This document shows, one piece after another, positions 22,815 to 30,921 of a stretch of DNA of 40,270 nt; positions within the stretch are counted from its first letter, which is position 1; every line of letters begins with the position of its first letter. Origin of the DNA: Lacrimispora amygdalina (GTDB lineage Bacteria > Bacillota > Clostridia > Lachnospirales > Lachnospiraceae); contig NZ_OAOF01000029.1 of assembly GCF_900205965.1 (NCBI RefSeq), forward strand, positions 1 to 40,270, given 5' to 3'. The notes below the pieces were generated by a model. It made no database searches and was not told the origin of the DNA. It saw only the letters and a list, made by a program, of their open reading frames with translations. A program made the translations under genes and the position numbers.

Positions 22815-23065
22815 AAGAGTATCGATATGAGATAGAAGATCCCATGGGGCTGCATGCCAGACCGGCTTCCATGATTTTTATGGAGGCAGGAAAATACAGT
22901 TGTTCCATAGAGGCTTGCTGGGAATTACAAAAGGCAGACTGCAAAAGCCTCCTGGCTATTATGGGGCTTGGAGCCAGAAAAGGGGATGTCATTGTCTTCC
23001 GGTTTGAGGGAGAGGATGAGGAGGCTGCATATTACGCCATACGGTCTGTTTTAGATAAAAAGTGA
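22811..23065 (+). CDS. HPr-family phosphocarrier protein
   Basis: An 84-residue HPr-like protein. His15 in the GLHARPA motif is the site phosphorylated by enzyme I, and Ser46 in DCKSLLAIM aligns with the regulatory serine used by HPr kinase in Firmicutes. The surrounding sequence departs from the usual KSIMGVMSLG, so recognition by HPr kinase is uncertain. It is coupled to EIIA by an ATGA overlap. An HPr inside a sugar operon, with no enzyme I gene beside it, is probably a paralogue of the general HPr. Confidence 0.93.
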   Translation: MKEYRYEIEDPMGLHARPASMIFMEAGKYSCSIEACWELQKADCKSLLAIMGLGARKGDVIVFRFEGEDEEAAYYAIRSVLDKK

Positions 23066-23134
23066 TCGTAACCTGCACATGCAGGTATGGATAAATATGT
23101 CCTTAAGGACAAAAAAAGAAAGGGGTTTCTTTTT

Positions 23135-24553
23135 ATGATGAGGTATTTGCAAAAACTAGGTAAATCTTTGATGCTTCCGGTAGCATGTCTGCCGGCGGCA
23201 GGAATCCTCATGGGGATCGGTTACTGGATTGACCCAACAGGATGGGGGGCAAACAGTGCCATTGCTGCTTTTCTGATTAAGGCAGGCGGAGCTATAATTG
23301 ATAATATGGCAATTCTTTTTGCAATTGGTGTTGGTGTGGGTATGTCAGATGATCATGAAGGCACTTCTGCTCTGGCAGCCCTGGTATCATGGCTGATGAT
23401 ACAGACCATGCTTTCCTCGGGAGTGGTGGCGATGTTAAAAGGAATTGATGTCAGTCAGGTAAATCCAGCATTTGGAAAAATTAATAACCAGTTTATTGGT
23501 ATTGTTTCTGGTTTAATCGGTTCCAGCTGTTATAACCGGTTTAAAAACACAACGCTTCCCGATGCATTGTCTTTCTTTACTGGAAAACGCTCCGTTGCCA
23601 TTGTTACGGCATTGTTTTCTCTTGTTGCTTGCCTGGTATTGTTTTTTGTATGGCCAATTATTTATACAGCATTAGTAATATTCGGTAAAGGTATTCTTGG
23701 TCTTGGCGCCGTTGGCGCAGGAATTTATGGCTTCTTTAACCGTCTTCTAATACCGTTTGGACTTCATCATGCCTTAAATTCTGTTTTCTGGTTTGATGTG
23801 GCTGGAGTGAATGACCTTGGTAATTTCTGGACAGGAAAAGGCATACTGGGACAGACTGGACAGTATATGACAGGTTTCTTCCCTGTTATGATGTTTGGTC
23901 TTCCCGCAGCAGCCCTTGCCATGTATCATACGGCAAAACCAGGTAGGAAAAAACAGGCCTACGGTCTGTTACTGGCAGCAGCAGTTTGTTCTTTTTTTAC
24001 AGGTGTAACAGAGCCGCTTGAATTTGCATTCATGTTTCTTGCTCCCGGATTATATCTAATCCATGCAATTCTTACGGGAATATCATTAACTATTTGCGCT
24101 ATGCTTCCAGTACGTGCCGGATTTGTTGACTGGTTCTTGAGTTTTAAAGCACCCATGGCTGTGAATCCGCTTTATATTATACCACTTGGATTGATTTACA
24201 GCCTGATCTATTACATCGTGTTCCGAATTGCTATATTGAAATTTAATTTTAAAACACCAGGTCGTGAGGATGATGATCTGGATGAGTCTGTTGCTGTATT
24301 GAAAAATGATAACTATGAGTTCGTAGCTTCCATTATACTGGATGGAGTCGGCGGAAAAGAGAATGTTGTAAGTATAGATAACTGTATTACCAGATTAAGG
24401 CTTGAAATAAAGGATTATACACTTGTGGATGAGAAGAAGATAAAATCTTCCGGTGTAGCCGGTGTGATAAGACCTGGAAAGACTAGTGTTCAGGTTGTGG
24501 TTGGAACAAAGGTACAATTTGTTGCGGAAGAATTTCAGAAACTATGTAAATAA
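23135..24553 (+). CDS. nagE: PTS EIIBC, N-acetylglucosamine type
   Basis: Membrane permease that imports and phosphorylates an amino sugar, probably N-acetylglucosamine. The start at 23135 follows AAAGGGG; a longer frame to 23087 is less likely. The 472-residue protein has an EIIC domain with about ten membrane segments (1-370), showing NagE-like stretches such as LPDALSFFTGKRSVAIVTAL, FFNRLLIPFGLHHALNSVFW and FFTGVTEPLEFAFMFLAPGL. A C-terminal EIIB domain has the phosphocysteine in SIDNCITRLRLEI near 430. The A domain is encoded separately at 22311. The glucose/maltose branch is the main alternative substrate. Confidence 0.9.
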   Translation: MMRYLQKLGKSLMLPVACLPAAGILMGIGYWIDPTGWGANSAIAAFLIKAGGAIIDNMAILFAIGVGVGMSDDHEGTSALAALVSWLMIQTMLSSGVVAMLKGIDVSQVNPAFGKINNQFIGIVSGLIGSSCYNRFKNTTLPDALSFFTGKRSVAIVTALFSLVACLVLFFVWPIIYTALVIFGKGILGLGAVGAGIYGFFNRLLIPFGLHHALNSVFWFDVAGVNDLGNFWTGKGILGQTGQYMTGFFPVMMFGLPAAALAMYHTAKPGRKKQAYGLLLAAAVCSFFTGVTEPLEFAFMFLAPGLYLIHAILTGISLTICAMLPVRAGFVDWFLSFKAPMAVNPLYIIPLGLIYSLIYYIVFRIAILKFNFKTPGREDDDLDESVAVLKNDNYEFVASIILDGVGGKENVVSIDNCITRLRLEIKDYTLVDEKKIKSSGVAGVIRPGKTSVQVVVGTKVQFVAEEFQKLCK

Positions 24554-24560
24554 TAGAAAG

Positions 24561-24600
24561 GAGGAGAGGCTTTTTGTTGTCAAAGCCTCCCCTCTTTTTG
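24561..24600 (+). terminator. Terminator of the PTS operon
   Basis: GAGGCTTT pairs with AAAGCCTC (extended by GG/CC), followed by a run of T. It also ends the convergent nitroreductase region. Confidence 0.85.
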
Positions 24601-24612
24601 TCATAGAAGACA

Positions 24613-25158
24613 TTATATTTCCTGTTCTTCTTCTGTATTTTCGAAGGATCCGTAAAAGACCGTCTGTTCAATGTCCAGGCGCTCATAATGTAATTTGTTC
24701 GGGACAGCATCATCGGCGGGATATCCCATAAGCAGTATTGCTACAGGTATTATGTTTTCAGGAATGCAGTAGGCCTCTTTGATTTTTTCCGGGTCAAAAT
24801 GTCCTACCCAGGTCGAACCAATTTCTAATTCAGAAGCTTGCAGCATCATATGAGTTGCGACAATGCTTGCATCGATTTCCCCCTCATCTTTTTCATCGTA
24901 TTTTCTTTTCCAGCTCACCGTTTTATCGTAGCATACAAGCAGTGCCAGCTGCTGATGAAACTGAAAAGGGGTGCAGAGACTGATTTTTGATAAATCTTTT
25001 TCATCATTCAGTACAAGTATTCTCTGGGGCTGGTAATTGCAGGCAGTAGGTGCATTACGTCCTGCCTCAAGGATGAGATCTAATTTCTCTTTTTCTACTT
25101 TCTTATCGCTGAATTTTCGAACGGAAAAGCGTTCTTTAGATAATTCTAAAAATTTCAT
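24613..25158 (-). CDS. Nitroreductase-family FMN oxidoreductase
   Basis: A 181-residue flavoprotein of the nitroreductase fold. The start at 25158 is chosen because GGAGG lies 7 nt upstream. The N-terminal KERFSVRKFSDKKVEKEKLD binds the FMN phosphate in this family, and APTACNYQPQRILVL and GSTWVGHFDPEKIKEAY are typical. It would reduce nitro- or quinone-like compounds with NAD(P)H. It is divergent from the HxlR gene across a symmetrical site, the usual pairing for redox- or electrophile-responsive regulation. Confidence 0.9.
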   Translation of the reverse strand: MKFLELSKERFSVRKFSDKKVEKEKLDLILEAGRNAPTACNYQPQRILVLNDEKDLSKISLCTPFQFHQQLALLVCYDKTVSWKRKYDEKDEGEIDASIVATHMMLQASELEIGSTWVGHFDPEKIKEAYCIPENIIPVAILLMGYPADDAVPNKLHYERLDIEQTVFYGSFENTEEEQEI

Positions 25159-25196
25159 TTTAAACCTCCATAGACAAATATTTGACATTTATGAAG

Positions 25197-25253
25197 ATAG
25201 TATATATGATTATGATACATACTTCAAGTATGAACATTATTGTTATATACTAT
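25197..25253. promoter_or_regulatory. Nested dyad between nitroreductase and HxlR genes, probable HxlR operator
   Basis: Two inverted repeats share one centre at 25225: an inner CATACTT / AAGTATG (25218-25232) and an outer ATAGTATATA / TATATACTAT (25197-25206 with 25244-25253). It covers the middle of the divergent intergenic region where both promoters must lie. HxlR proteins bind dyads as dimers. Confidence 0.6.
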
Positions 25254-25280
25254 ATTAATTGTAAGTATTGAGGTGGTTAA

Positions 25281-25625
25281 GTGGATTTTAATAATAAATT
25301 TGGTAAATGTCCAATCTATTATACAATATCAAAGATAGAGGGAAAATGGAAGTGGGTCATCTTGTATAAGCTTTATAAATCAAACATAATGCGGTACAGC
25401 AGGTTATGGGATGAATTACAACCGATTGCCCATCGCACGTTAAGCAAACAGTTAAAGGAGTTAGAGGCAGATGGGTTAGTACATCGGGAACAGTACAATG
25501 AAGTACCGCCCAGAGTGGAATATTCGCTTACAGAAGACGGTCAGACACTTGCTCCAATCCTTGACTTAATGTCTGAATGGGGTGCACAGCGGATTCAACA
25601 GGAATCATTCACAAAAGATACTTAA
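25281..25625 (+). CDS. HxlR-family transcriptional regulator
   Basis: A 114-residue winged-helix regulator with a GTG start preceded by GAGGTGG. The family features are present: CPIYYTISKIEGKWKWVILY near the start, the recognition region HRTLSKQLKELEADGLVHRE at about 51-70, and PPRVEYSLTEDGQTL in the wing. A cysteine at residue 10 could be the redox sensor seen in some relatives. It probably controls itself and the divergent nitroreductase through the dyad between them. Confidence 0.93.
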   Translation: MDFNNKFGKCPIYYTISKIEGKWKWVILYKLYKSNIMRYSRLWDELQPIAHRTLSKQLKELEADGLVHREQYNEVPPRVEYSLTEDGQTLAPILDLMSEWGAQRIQQESFTKDT

Positions 25626-25641
25626 GGATTGGAGTAAGATT

Positions 25642-26802
25642 ATGAAGTTTACGATACCTCACTACTACCCCAGCTTTCTATGCAGCGCCGGTCAGTGCAG
25701 TGAAACCTGCTGTGCAGGCTGGAAAATCATGATAGACAGTGCTTCCCTGAAAAAATACAGAGCACAAGCGGCTGGACTAGGTGAAAAGCTTTTATATGGA
25801 ATTGACTGGAAGAAAAGCTGTTTTAAACAAAGGAGGGGAAGATGCGCTTTTTTAAATGTAAGGAATCTCTGCGATATTTACACAGAGGCAGGACCTTCCA
25901 TGCTCTGCAAAACCTGCAGGGAATATCCAAGACATACGGAAGAATACGAAGGCGTCAGGGAACGTTCCCTGTCAATGTCCTGTGAAGAAGCGGCAAAGCT
26001 GATTCTTAGTTTAGAAGAACCGGTTCAATTTCTCACAGAGGAAGACGGCAAAGAGGAGACATATCCGGAGTTTGATTCCAAGCTTTTCATAAAACTGGTA
26101 GAAGTGAGAAAAGAGATATTTGCACTTTTGCAGAACCGCAGCAGGGAGATTTCCCTTCGGGCTGCCATGGTTCTGGGACTGGGACATGATCTGCAAAGAA
26201 GGATTCGGGCTGGAAAGCTTTATCAGACCGGAGAGTTAATCAACCGATACAGGCAGATGGGCTGTGAAGAATTTGTCTCGCAAAAACGGCGGGAGTATGC
26301 GGCAACTGACAAGGAGCGTTATAAAACAATGAAAAGCTGGTTCTCTCTTTTAGATAAGATGGAAGTAATAAATCAGGATTGGCCATTTTATATTGGAGAG
26401 TTAAAGACTCTGCTTTTTGAACAGGGACCGGATCACTACGGATATGAAAGAGAGAATTTTCAAAGATACTTCGATAAAATACCAGAAAGAAAGAGGGAGT
26501 GGGATCAGTGGATGGAACAGCTCCTTGTTTATTTTGTTTATACGTATTTTTGTGGGGCTGTTTATGATGGGAATCCATATGTAAAATTGAAAATGGCTGT
26601 TATCTGTACCATATTAATAGAAGAACTGGCATTGGCAATTTATATCAAACACGCAGGCAGCCTTACCTTTAACGAATTTGTCCGGCTGGTTCACCGGCTT
26701 TCCAGAGAATTAGAACATTCCGATGCAAATTTAAATGCTTTGGAGAATGCTTTTCGAACAGAGGGAGCATATAGTCTGAAAAAAATAATCAGTGTATTAT
26801 AA
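25642..26802 (+). CDS. FliB-like lysine-N-methylase / CxxCxxCC cluster protein
   Basis: A 386-residue protein related to flagellin lysine-N-methylase FliB and the YkgJ-type cysteine-cluster family. The N-terminal cysteines (C14, C19, C23, C24) and the later CAFLN, LCDIY, LCKTCREYPR group probably hold an iron-sulfur centre, as proposed for FliB. The start at 25642 is favoured by GGAG upstream; a longer frame overlaps the HxlR gene. No flagellin gene is nearby, so its target is unclear. It is followed after 9 bp by the DUF2752 gene and probably shares its transcript. Confidence 0.8.
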   Translation: MKFTIPHYYPSFLCSAGQCSETCCAGWKIMIDSASLKKYRAQAAGLGEKLLYGIDWKKSCFKQRRGRCAFLNVRNLCDIYTEAGPSMLCKTCREYPRHTEEYEGVRERSLSMSCEEAAKLILSLEEPVQFLTEEDGKEETYPEFDSKLFIKLVEVRKEIFALLQNRSREISLRAAMVLGLGHDLQRRIRAGKLYQTGELINRYRQMGCEEFVSQKRREYAATDKERYKTMKSWFSLLDKMEVINQDWPFYIGELKTLLFEQGPDHYGYERENFQRYFDKIPERKREWDQWMEQLLVYFVYTYFCGAVYDGNPYVKLKMAVICTILIEELALAIYIKHAGSLTFNEFVRLVHRLSRELEHSDANLNALENAFRTEGAYSLKKIISVL

Positions 26803-26811
26803 GGGGACGAT

Positions 26812-27237
26812 ATGAAAAAAAAACAGAAATTTGTTCATCTGGCAGCCTGGTGCACGCTGGGGATGTTTATTATTTACTGCATTCTGATGTATTCCATAAC
26901 CGGAGGGATCTGCCCGTTCAGGGGGTTATTTGGAATTCCCTGTCCTGCCTGTGGAAGTACCCGGGCGATGATTCGGTTCGCAAAAGGAGATTTTATTGGC
27001 GGCATGAGAATGAATCCTTCTGCACCCCTTCTTTTTCTTCTGCTGATTAATGAGATAAGGGTCAGTTATTTCAGGAGAGGAAATAAAAAGGCTGCCATGC
27101 TCCTTCTGGTGACAAGTGTGACCGTATCTCTGGCCGTATATCTGGTCCGAATGAGATTGTATTTTCCCCATATGGAACCATACATTATAGAACGCAGATC
27201 CCTGCTTTTTCGTATTCTTCATTTATATCTGACTTAA
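26812..27237 (+). CDS. DUF2752 membrane protein
   Basis: A 141-residue membrane protein with about three TM helices (about 10-30, 63-82, 93-112). The DUF2752 signature is clear: CPFRGLFGIPCPACGSTRAM at about 34-53, with paired cysteines. Function is unknown. Its last codons (IERRSLLFRILHLYL) are duplicated as a degenerate copy at 30437-30478. Confidence 0.8.
   Translation: MKKKQKFVHLAAWCTLGMFIIYCILMYSITGGICPFRGLFGIPCPACGSTRAMIRFAKGDFIGGMRMNPSAPLLFLLLINEIRVSYFRRGNKKAAMLLLVTSVTVSLAVYLVRMRLYFPHMEPYIIERRSLLFRILHLYLT
27187..27228 (+). repeat. Direct repeat copy 1, end of the DUF2752 gene
   Basis: 42 bp, matching 30437-30478 at 37 positions. A further 9-bp match (AGTAAATTT) follows each copy, at 27241 and 30481. 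Together they bracket the AT-rich islet. Confidence 0.75.
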
Positions 27238-27277
27238 AAAAGTAAATTTCAGGCAGGAGGGACTAAATAGGCGCCAG

Positions 27278-27307
27278 AGTAGTCCGGCTTATCGAAGTCG
27301 GACTACT
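27278..27307. terminator. Bidirectional terminator hairpin
   Basis: AGTAGTCCG / CGGACTACT extended by four more pairs to an ATCG loop (13 bp). It lies between the convergent DUF2752 and anti-sigma genes. T-tracts are weak on both sides. Confidence 0.65.
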
Positions 27308-27334
27308 TATGTGATACTATTATATTAGGGATTA

Positions 27335-28381
27335 TTAGAAACCTTCATTTATAACGGTCCAATTATTTTTATAATTCCTTGCCACACTAATAAATCTATC
27401 TTCATTTTCGTTATTCCTAATTACAGTTACATTAAATATAATAATGTCTCCAACATCATATTCTGATTCGATGTTTTCATTAGAATATTGACTGTTTGTA
27501 TTTTCAGTTACTTTAATTTCTTTAACACCCCATGTTGCTTTTTTGTAATAATTAAGTGCAGTAGTTCTTGCTGCTTCCAATTCTTCTGCTGTTAGAGCCT
27601 CTTTATAAGATTTAGATTCTTTTGTCTTATTTTCAGTTTCAGCATCACTTCCTTGCGTATAGAGTATACTTCTGTCAATGGGATCGCTGTCTGGTCGATT
27701 TACAAAATCATCCTTTTCTGTAATTGTATAATTAACAAACGAAGCTACAAAATCACCATTATCCTGAAGTTTGATTTTAATTGCTTTTGATTCAGTTTTA
27801 CCATTACGATAGGAAATCTCCAATACAATCGTATCCTCAAGTAATTCTTGCGGCAGGTCCTTAATAGATGTATTTTTATTACTTAAAGCTTCCCAAAGTT
27901 CATTAGGTTCCCAATTTACTATTAAATAATAATAATCGCTTTGATCAGAACCGTAATTTACGGTAAAATTTTTGGAAACTCCGAATTCTTCTCTTTTTTG
28001 GGTCCAGTCAATAAAATCTATCCATTGGTTTTTGACAGAATAACGTATAGTTTTTATATCATTCCCTTTTATATAGAAACTTAAAGGAGTACCAGTCATA
28101 GAGCCGTCAGCATTTAATTTTCCTGTTGATAAAACTGTTCCGGAACTGCTTATTTTTTCGTTTGTTTCATAGGCATAAGCTAGTACAGATGTTTTATTAA
28201 AAGGGTATAATATATTCACCCCTAATAATAAGCAGATGAAGAATACTGCGGCAATTATAGTTTTACCTATAGTTTTTTTATAGAAAAATATTTTCTGCGT
28301 AGATTTTGTATATTTAAGAGCTTCATTGATATATTTTGTATCAATCTCCCCAATTGCTTTCGAAAATATTTCTTTGTTCAT
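27335..28381 (-). CDS. Membrane anti-sigma factor
   Basis: A 348-residue single-pass protein. A short cytoplasmic N-terminus (MNKEIFSKAIGEIDTKYINE) is followed by a TM helix at about 38-58 and a large external domain of about 290 residues. The N-terminal pattern is common in Firmicute anti-sigma proteins that accompany ECF sigma factors. Its ATG overlaps the sigma gene's stop (ATGA). It would hold the sigma factor at the membrane until an external signal arrives. The external domain resembles nothing I can name. Confidence 0.8.
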   Translation of the reverse strand: MNKEIFSKAIGEIDTKYINEALKYTKSTQKIFFYKKTIGKTIIAAVFFICLLLGVNILYPFNKTSVLAYAYETNEKISSSGTVLSTGKLNADGSMTGTPLSFYIKGNDIKTIRYSVKNQWIDFIDWTQKREEFGVSKNFTVNYGSDQSDYYYLIVNWEPNELWEALSNKNTSIKDLPQELLEDTIVLEISYRNGKTESKAIKIKLQDNGDFVASFVNYTITEKDDFVNRPDSDPIDRSILYTQGSDAETENKTKESKSYKEALTAEELEAARTTALNYYKKATWGVKEIKVTENTNSQYSNENIESEYDVGDIIIFNVTVIRNNENEDRFISVARNYKNNWTVINEGF

Positions 28382-28935
28382 AATATAACACCTCTCTTTA
28401 ATAGATATTTTTTCATTCTCCCACGTATACGTGAAAGGCGGACAGAAGCATTGTGCTCAGTTATGCCAAACATTTTCGCAATTTCGATTAAGGAATCAGA
28501 AAACCAGTATCGGCGTACAAACATGACACGATTATCTTTGTCTAAGGTATCAAGAAAATCATTTATGATTTTAGCAAGTTCCTTTGAGTCATAATCTCTG
28601 TCGATACTATTTTGTGAAGGTATACAGTCTGCTAATTCCTCAAATGCAATATCATAATAGCTGTTTCGTTTCAATGCGGTATTTCTATAATATTTCTTTA
28701 TAGAAAGATTACGCACAATACGACAAACATAGGCGAGCAGAGGATCCGGTTTTTCAGGCGGGATATTGTTCCATGTACCTAAGTAAGCATCATTCACACA
28801 TTCTTCTGCATCCTGGGTATTGTTTAAAATATTTAGCGATACTTTATTACATATTTTTCCGTATTTATTTGACAGTTCTAATATAGCCTGCTCTGAACGC
28901 TCAAAGAACAAGTCAATGATTTGGCTATCTTCCAT
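28378..28935 (-). CDS. ECF-type RNA polymerase sigma factor
   Basis: A 185-residue sigma-70 family protein with only regions 2 and 4. Region 2 covers about 15-85 (NTQDAEECVNDAYLGTWNNI and LLAYVCRIVRNLSIKKYYR). Region 4 lies near 125-180 (SLIEIAKMFGITEHNASVRL then SRIRGRMKKYL). The ATG at 28935 is preceded by GGAGGT 11 nt away. A longer frame to 28968 is possible but lies upstream of that site. Coupled to its anti-sigma gene. It may control the divergent amidase gene, though I could not find a convincing shared promoter. Confidence 0.88.
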   Translation of the reverse strand: MEDSQIIDLFFERSEQAILELSNKYGKICNKVSLNILNNTQDAEECVNDAYLGTWNNIPPEKPDPLLAYVCRIVRNLSIKKYYRNTALKRNSYYDIAFEELADCIPSQNSIDRDYDSKELAKIINDFLDTLDKDNRVMFVRRYWFSDSLIEIAKMFGITEHNASVRLSRIRGRMKKYLLKRGVIL

Positions 28936-29344
28936 TGATGTGTTACACCTCCATTCGGTCTTAACCATATACTACGTTTTTAGATTAAAATATCACGGTT
29001 ATTTAAAAAAATATTATAAATATCAATTTTTCTCAGCTATTAATATTCTAAAAAGAATATAATTAGGGCTTTCACCAGTTTACAATATGTGTAAGAAAAT
29101 AACAATAAAACTGTGATGATTAAATATATTTCGAAAAAAACATAAAAAACATAAAATAATGTAAAAAAGTGTTACTAAATATTGGATTAGTACGTTTATA
29201 TTAATAGAGGGGGGAGTTATAACTGTAAAATCATGAAAGGAGGAATTCTATGATTGAGAAAACGAAATAATAAAGTTCAATGTTATATAATTTAGTCTTA
29301 GCTTGTAGTAAGGAGGATTAATTGAATAAGAAGGAGAGAAACAT
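28936..29344 (+). promoter_or_regulatory. AT-rich divergent region with two short leader ORFs
   Basis: No full gene. Two strong ribosome binding sites each precede a minute ORF: AAAGGAGG (29236) with ATG at 29250, encoding MIEKTK; and AAGGAGG (29310) with TTG at 29322, encoding MNKKERNI and ending in a TGA that overlaps the amidase ATG (ATGA). The latter suggests translational coupling of a leader peptide to the amidase gene. Promoter elements are not distinct in this composition. Confidence 0.4.
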
Positions 29345-30391
29345 ATGAGAAAAAAATTTGCATTAGTATTATCTTTGAGCTTGATCTTAACAAGTGTAAT
29401 TGGCTTATCAGCATATGCAGCAGCTGGTACGAATAGTATAACAGATACTGAAATATATCAAGGTATCGTTTCATATGTAGATGAAATATATCCTAATTTG
29501 AAAGATGAAGAGAAAAGTAAATTAGTTGATGAGCTGTATAAAGAAAAGAGTGAGGTATCATCTGTTGCAAAAAGTAAAACTGCAGTTGACAGAAACAACT
29601 CTGAGATTGATGTTGCATACGAAAATGTTATGGCGGAAGAAAACTACATTGTTGGCTTGATTAATGGATTGGGCGAGAATACGAATTTAGATAATTGGGA
29701 ATTTAATCTGGAGTATTTACAAAACAATATTGATAGTATAAAAAATATATCAGATGTTAACTTGGCTTATGTAGAATCATATATGGAGGCATATGAATGG
29801 GTAAAATTAAATGAAAATATGCCCGATCAAAAAGTAAATGAAAATGCTTTTAATTTTACCACAGCTGCTGAAGTAATGGCGACAAGTTATTCATATTCGG
29901 ATGCTGTCTCTTATGCAAATAAATATTACAAAAATTATAATAGTAACTATCCTGACTGGAATTCCGCAGGAGGTGATTGCGCTAATTTTATATCCCAGTG
30001 CCTATATGCTGGTGGTAAATCAATGAAAGGAACACCAGGAACTAAGAAAGCAGCAGACAATTTTGCAAACTGGTTCTCTAAAGGAACCTCTCAAAATGTA
30101 AAGAACGTGTCTTCTACCTGGCGCGGAGCGGATGCCTTTAGAAATTATTGGCAAACAAATGCGTCATCATATAAAAAATTCACCAGTGTAAATAGTACTT
30201 CCTTTTCCTATGGCTATAAAGGTGATGCGGTCTCATTATTAAATAGTAATGGAAGAGCATATCATACTATGATTATCGTTGGTTATTCAAGCCCGGATTT
30301 TACACTTGCAGCTCACACCGGTAGCACAAATTCTGCAAAGCTTAGCGATAAAGCTAATTCAAATGGATTTATTATTTATAATATGCGATAA
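29345..30391 (+). CDS. Secreted amidase-domain protein (Amidase_6, papain-like)
   Basis: A 348-residue exported protein. Residues 1-26 form a signal peptide ending AYAAA. A helical, charged region covers about 30-170, and a C-terminal Amidase_6-like domain spans about 180-348. The probable nucleophile is C212 in GGDCANFISQCLYAGG, with H307 in AYHTMIIVGYSS as the general base. Such domains are found in putative cell-wall amidases and peptidases. No membrane or sortase anchor is visible. It is divergent from the ECF sigma/anti-sigma pair and shares their low-GC composition. Confidence 0.85.
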   Translation: MRKKFALVLSLSLILTSVIGLSAYAAAGTNSITDTEIYQGIVSYVDEIYPNLKDEEKSKLVDELYKEKSEVSSVAKSKTAVDRNNSEIDVAYENVMAEENYIVGLINGLGENTNLDNWEFNLEYLQNNIDSIKNISDVNLAYVESYMEAYEWVKLNENMPDQKVNENAFNFTTAAEVMATSYSYSDAVSYANKYYKNYNSNYPDWNSAGGDCANFISQCLYAGGKSMKGTPGTKKAADNFANWFSKGTSQNVKNVSSTWRGADAFRNYWQTNASSYKKFTSVNSTSFSYGYKGDAVSLLNSNGRAYHTMIIVGYSSPDFTLAAHTGSTNSAKLSDKANSNGFIIYNMR

Positions 30392-30404
30392 AAATATACA
30401 TTAT

Positions 30405-30425
30405 TATATGGTATATGGTATATGG
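30405..30425 (+). repeat. Three tandem copies of TATATGG
   Basis: A 7-bp unit repeated three times just after the amidase gene, next to the second copy of the islet-flanking repeat. Confidence 0.8.
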
Positions 30426-30436
30426 TACTGTGTATG

Positions 30437-30478
30437 ATAGAACGCACGTCCCTACTTTTTCGTATTCTTCAATTACAT
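30437..30478 (+). repeat. Direct repeat copy 2, remnant of a DUF2752 3' end
   Basis: Matches 27187-27228 at 37 of 42 positions. In frame it reads IERTSLLFRILQLH, a degenerate copy of the DUF2752 C-terminus with no gene body upstream. It marks the right edge of the islet. Confidence 0.75.
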
Positions 30479-30564
30479 AGAGTAAATTTATACCAATTTT
30501 ATGCATTTTATGTTATAATGCTAATTGCAACAAAAATAGTATGAATTTACTAAGGAGAAAAAGT

Positions 30565-30849
30565 ATGGAAAACTTCAACAATGAAAGCAACCAGGGAGTT
30601 CAGAATGCATATTCTGTTGATCCTAACAAAAGTGTTATGAGTTTGGGAGAATGGCTTATTACTCTCATTGTCATGATTATACCATGTGTGAATGTGATCA
30701 TGATGTTTGTGTGGGGATTTGGAAACGGTAATGAAAACCGCAAGAATTTCTGCAGAGCTAGCTTAATCATGGCTGTTATCCAGATAATTCTTGGCGTTAT
30801 ATGTTATGTGGTATTTGCCGCCAGCTTTATTGCAGCAATGGGATATTAA
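30565..30849 (+). CDS. Small membrane protein, unknown function
   Basis: A 94-residue protein started at 30565 because AAGGAG lies 8-9 nt upstream. The N-terminal 30 residues are polar and Asn-rich. Two TM helices follow (about 32-52 and 68-91) around a short loop (GNGNENRKNFCRA). Similar two-helix proteins are common in clostridia, but I cannot assign a function. It ends at a strong terminator. Confidence 0.7.
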   Translation: MENFNNESNQGVQNAYSVDPNKSVMSLGEWLITLIVMIIPCVNVIMMFVWGFGNGNENRKNFCRASLIMAVIQIILGVICYVVFAASFIAAMGY

Positions 30850-30870
30850 TGTAATATGTTAAAAAGCAGG

Positions 30871-30902
30871 ATAACCGCAGATCAAAATCTGCGGTTATTT
30901 TT
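30871..30902. terminator. Bidirectional terminator
   Basis: Perfect 12-bp stem ATAACCGCAGAT / ATCTGCGGTTAT with a CAAA loop, followed by TTTTTC. It separates the small membrane protein gene from convergent lrgB. Confidence 0.9.
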
Positions 30903-30921
30903 CACATCTGCTTAGATGCAT

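Noticed and set aside
28936..29344. Shared ECF promoter before the sigma gene and the amidase gene
   Set aside because: Candidate elements (TAACCG / CGTA, TTAC / CGTT) do not keep a common spacing, so I do not claim them.
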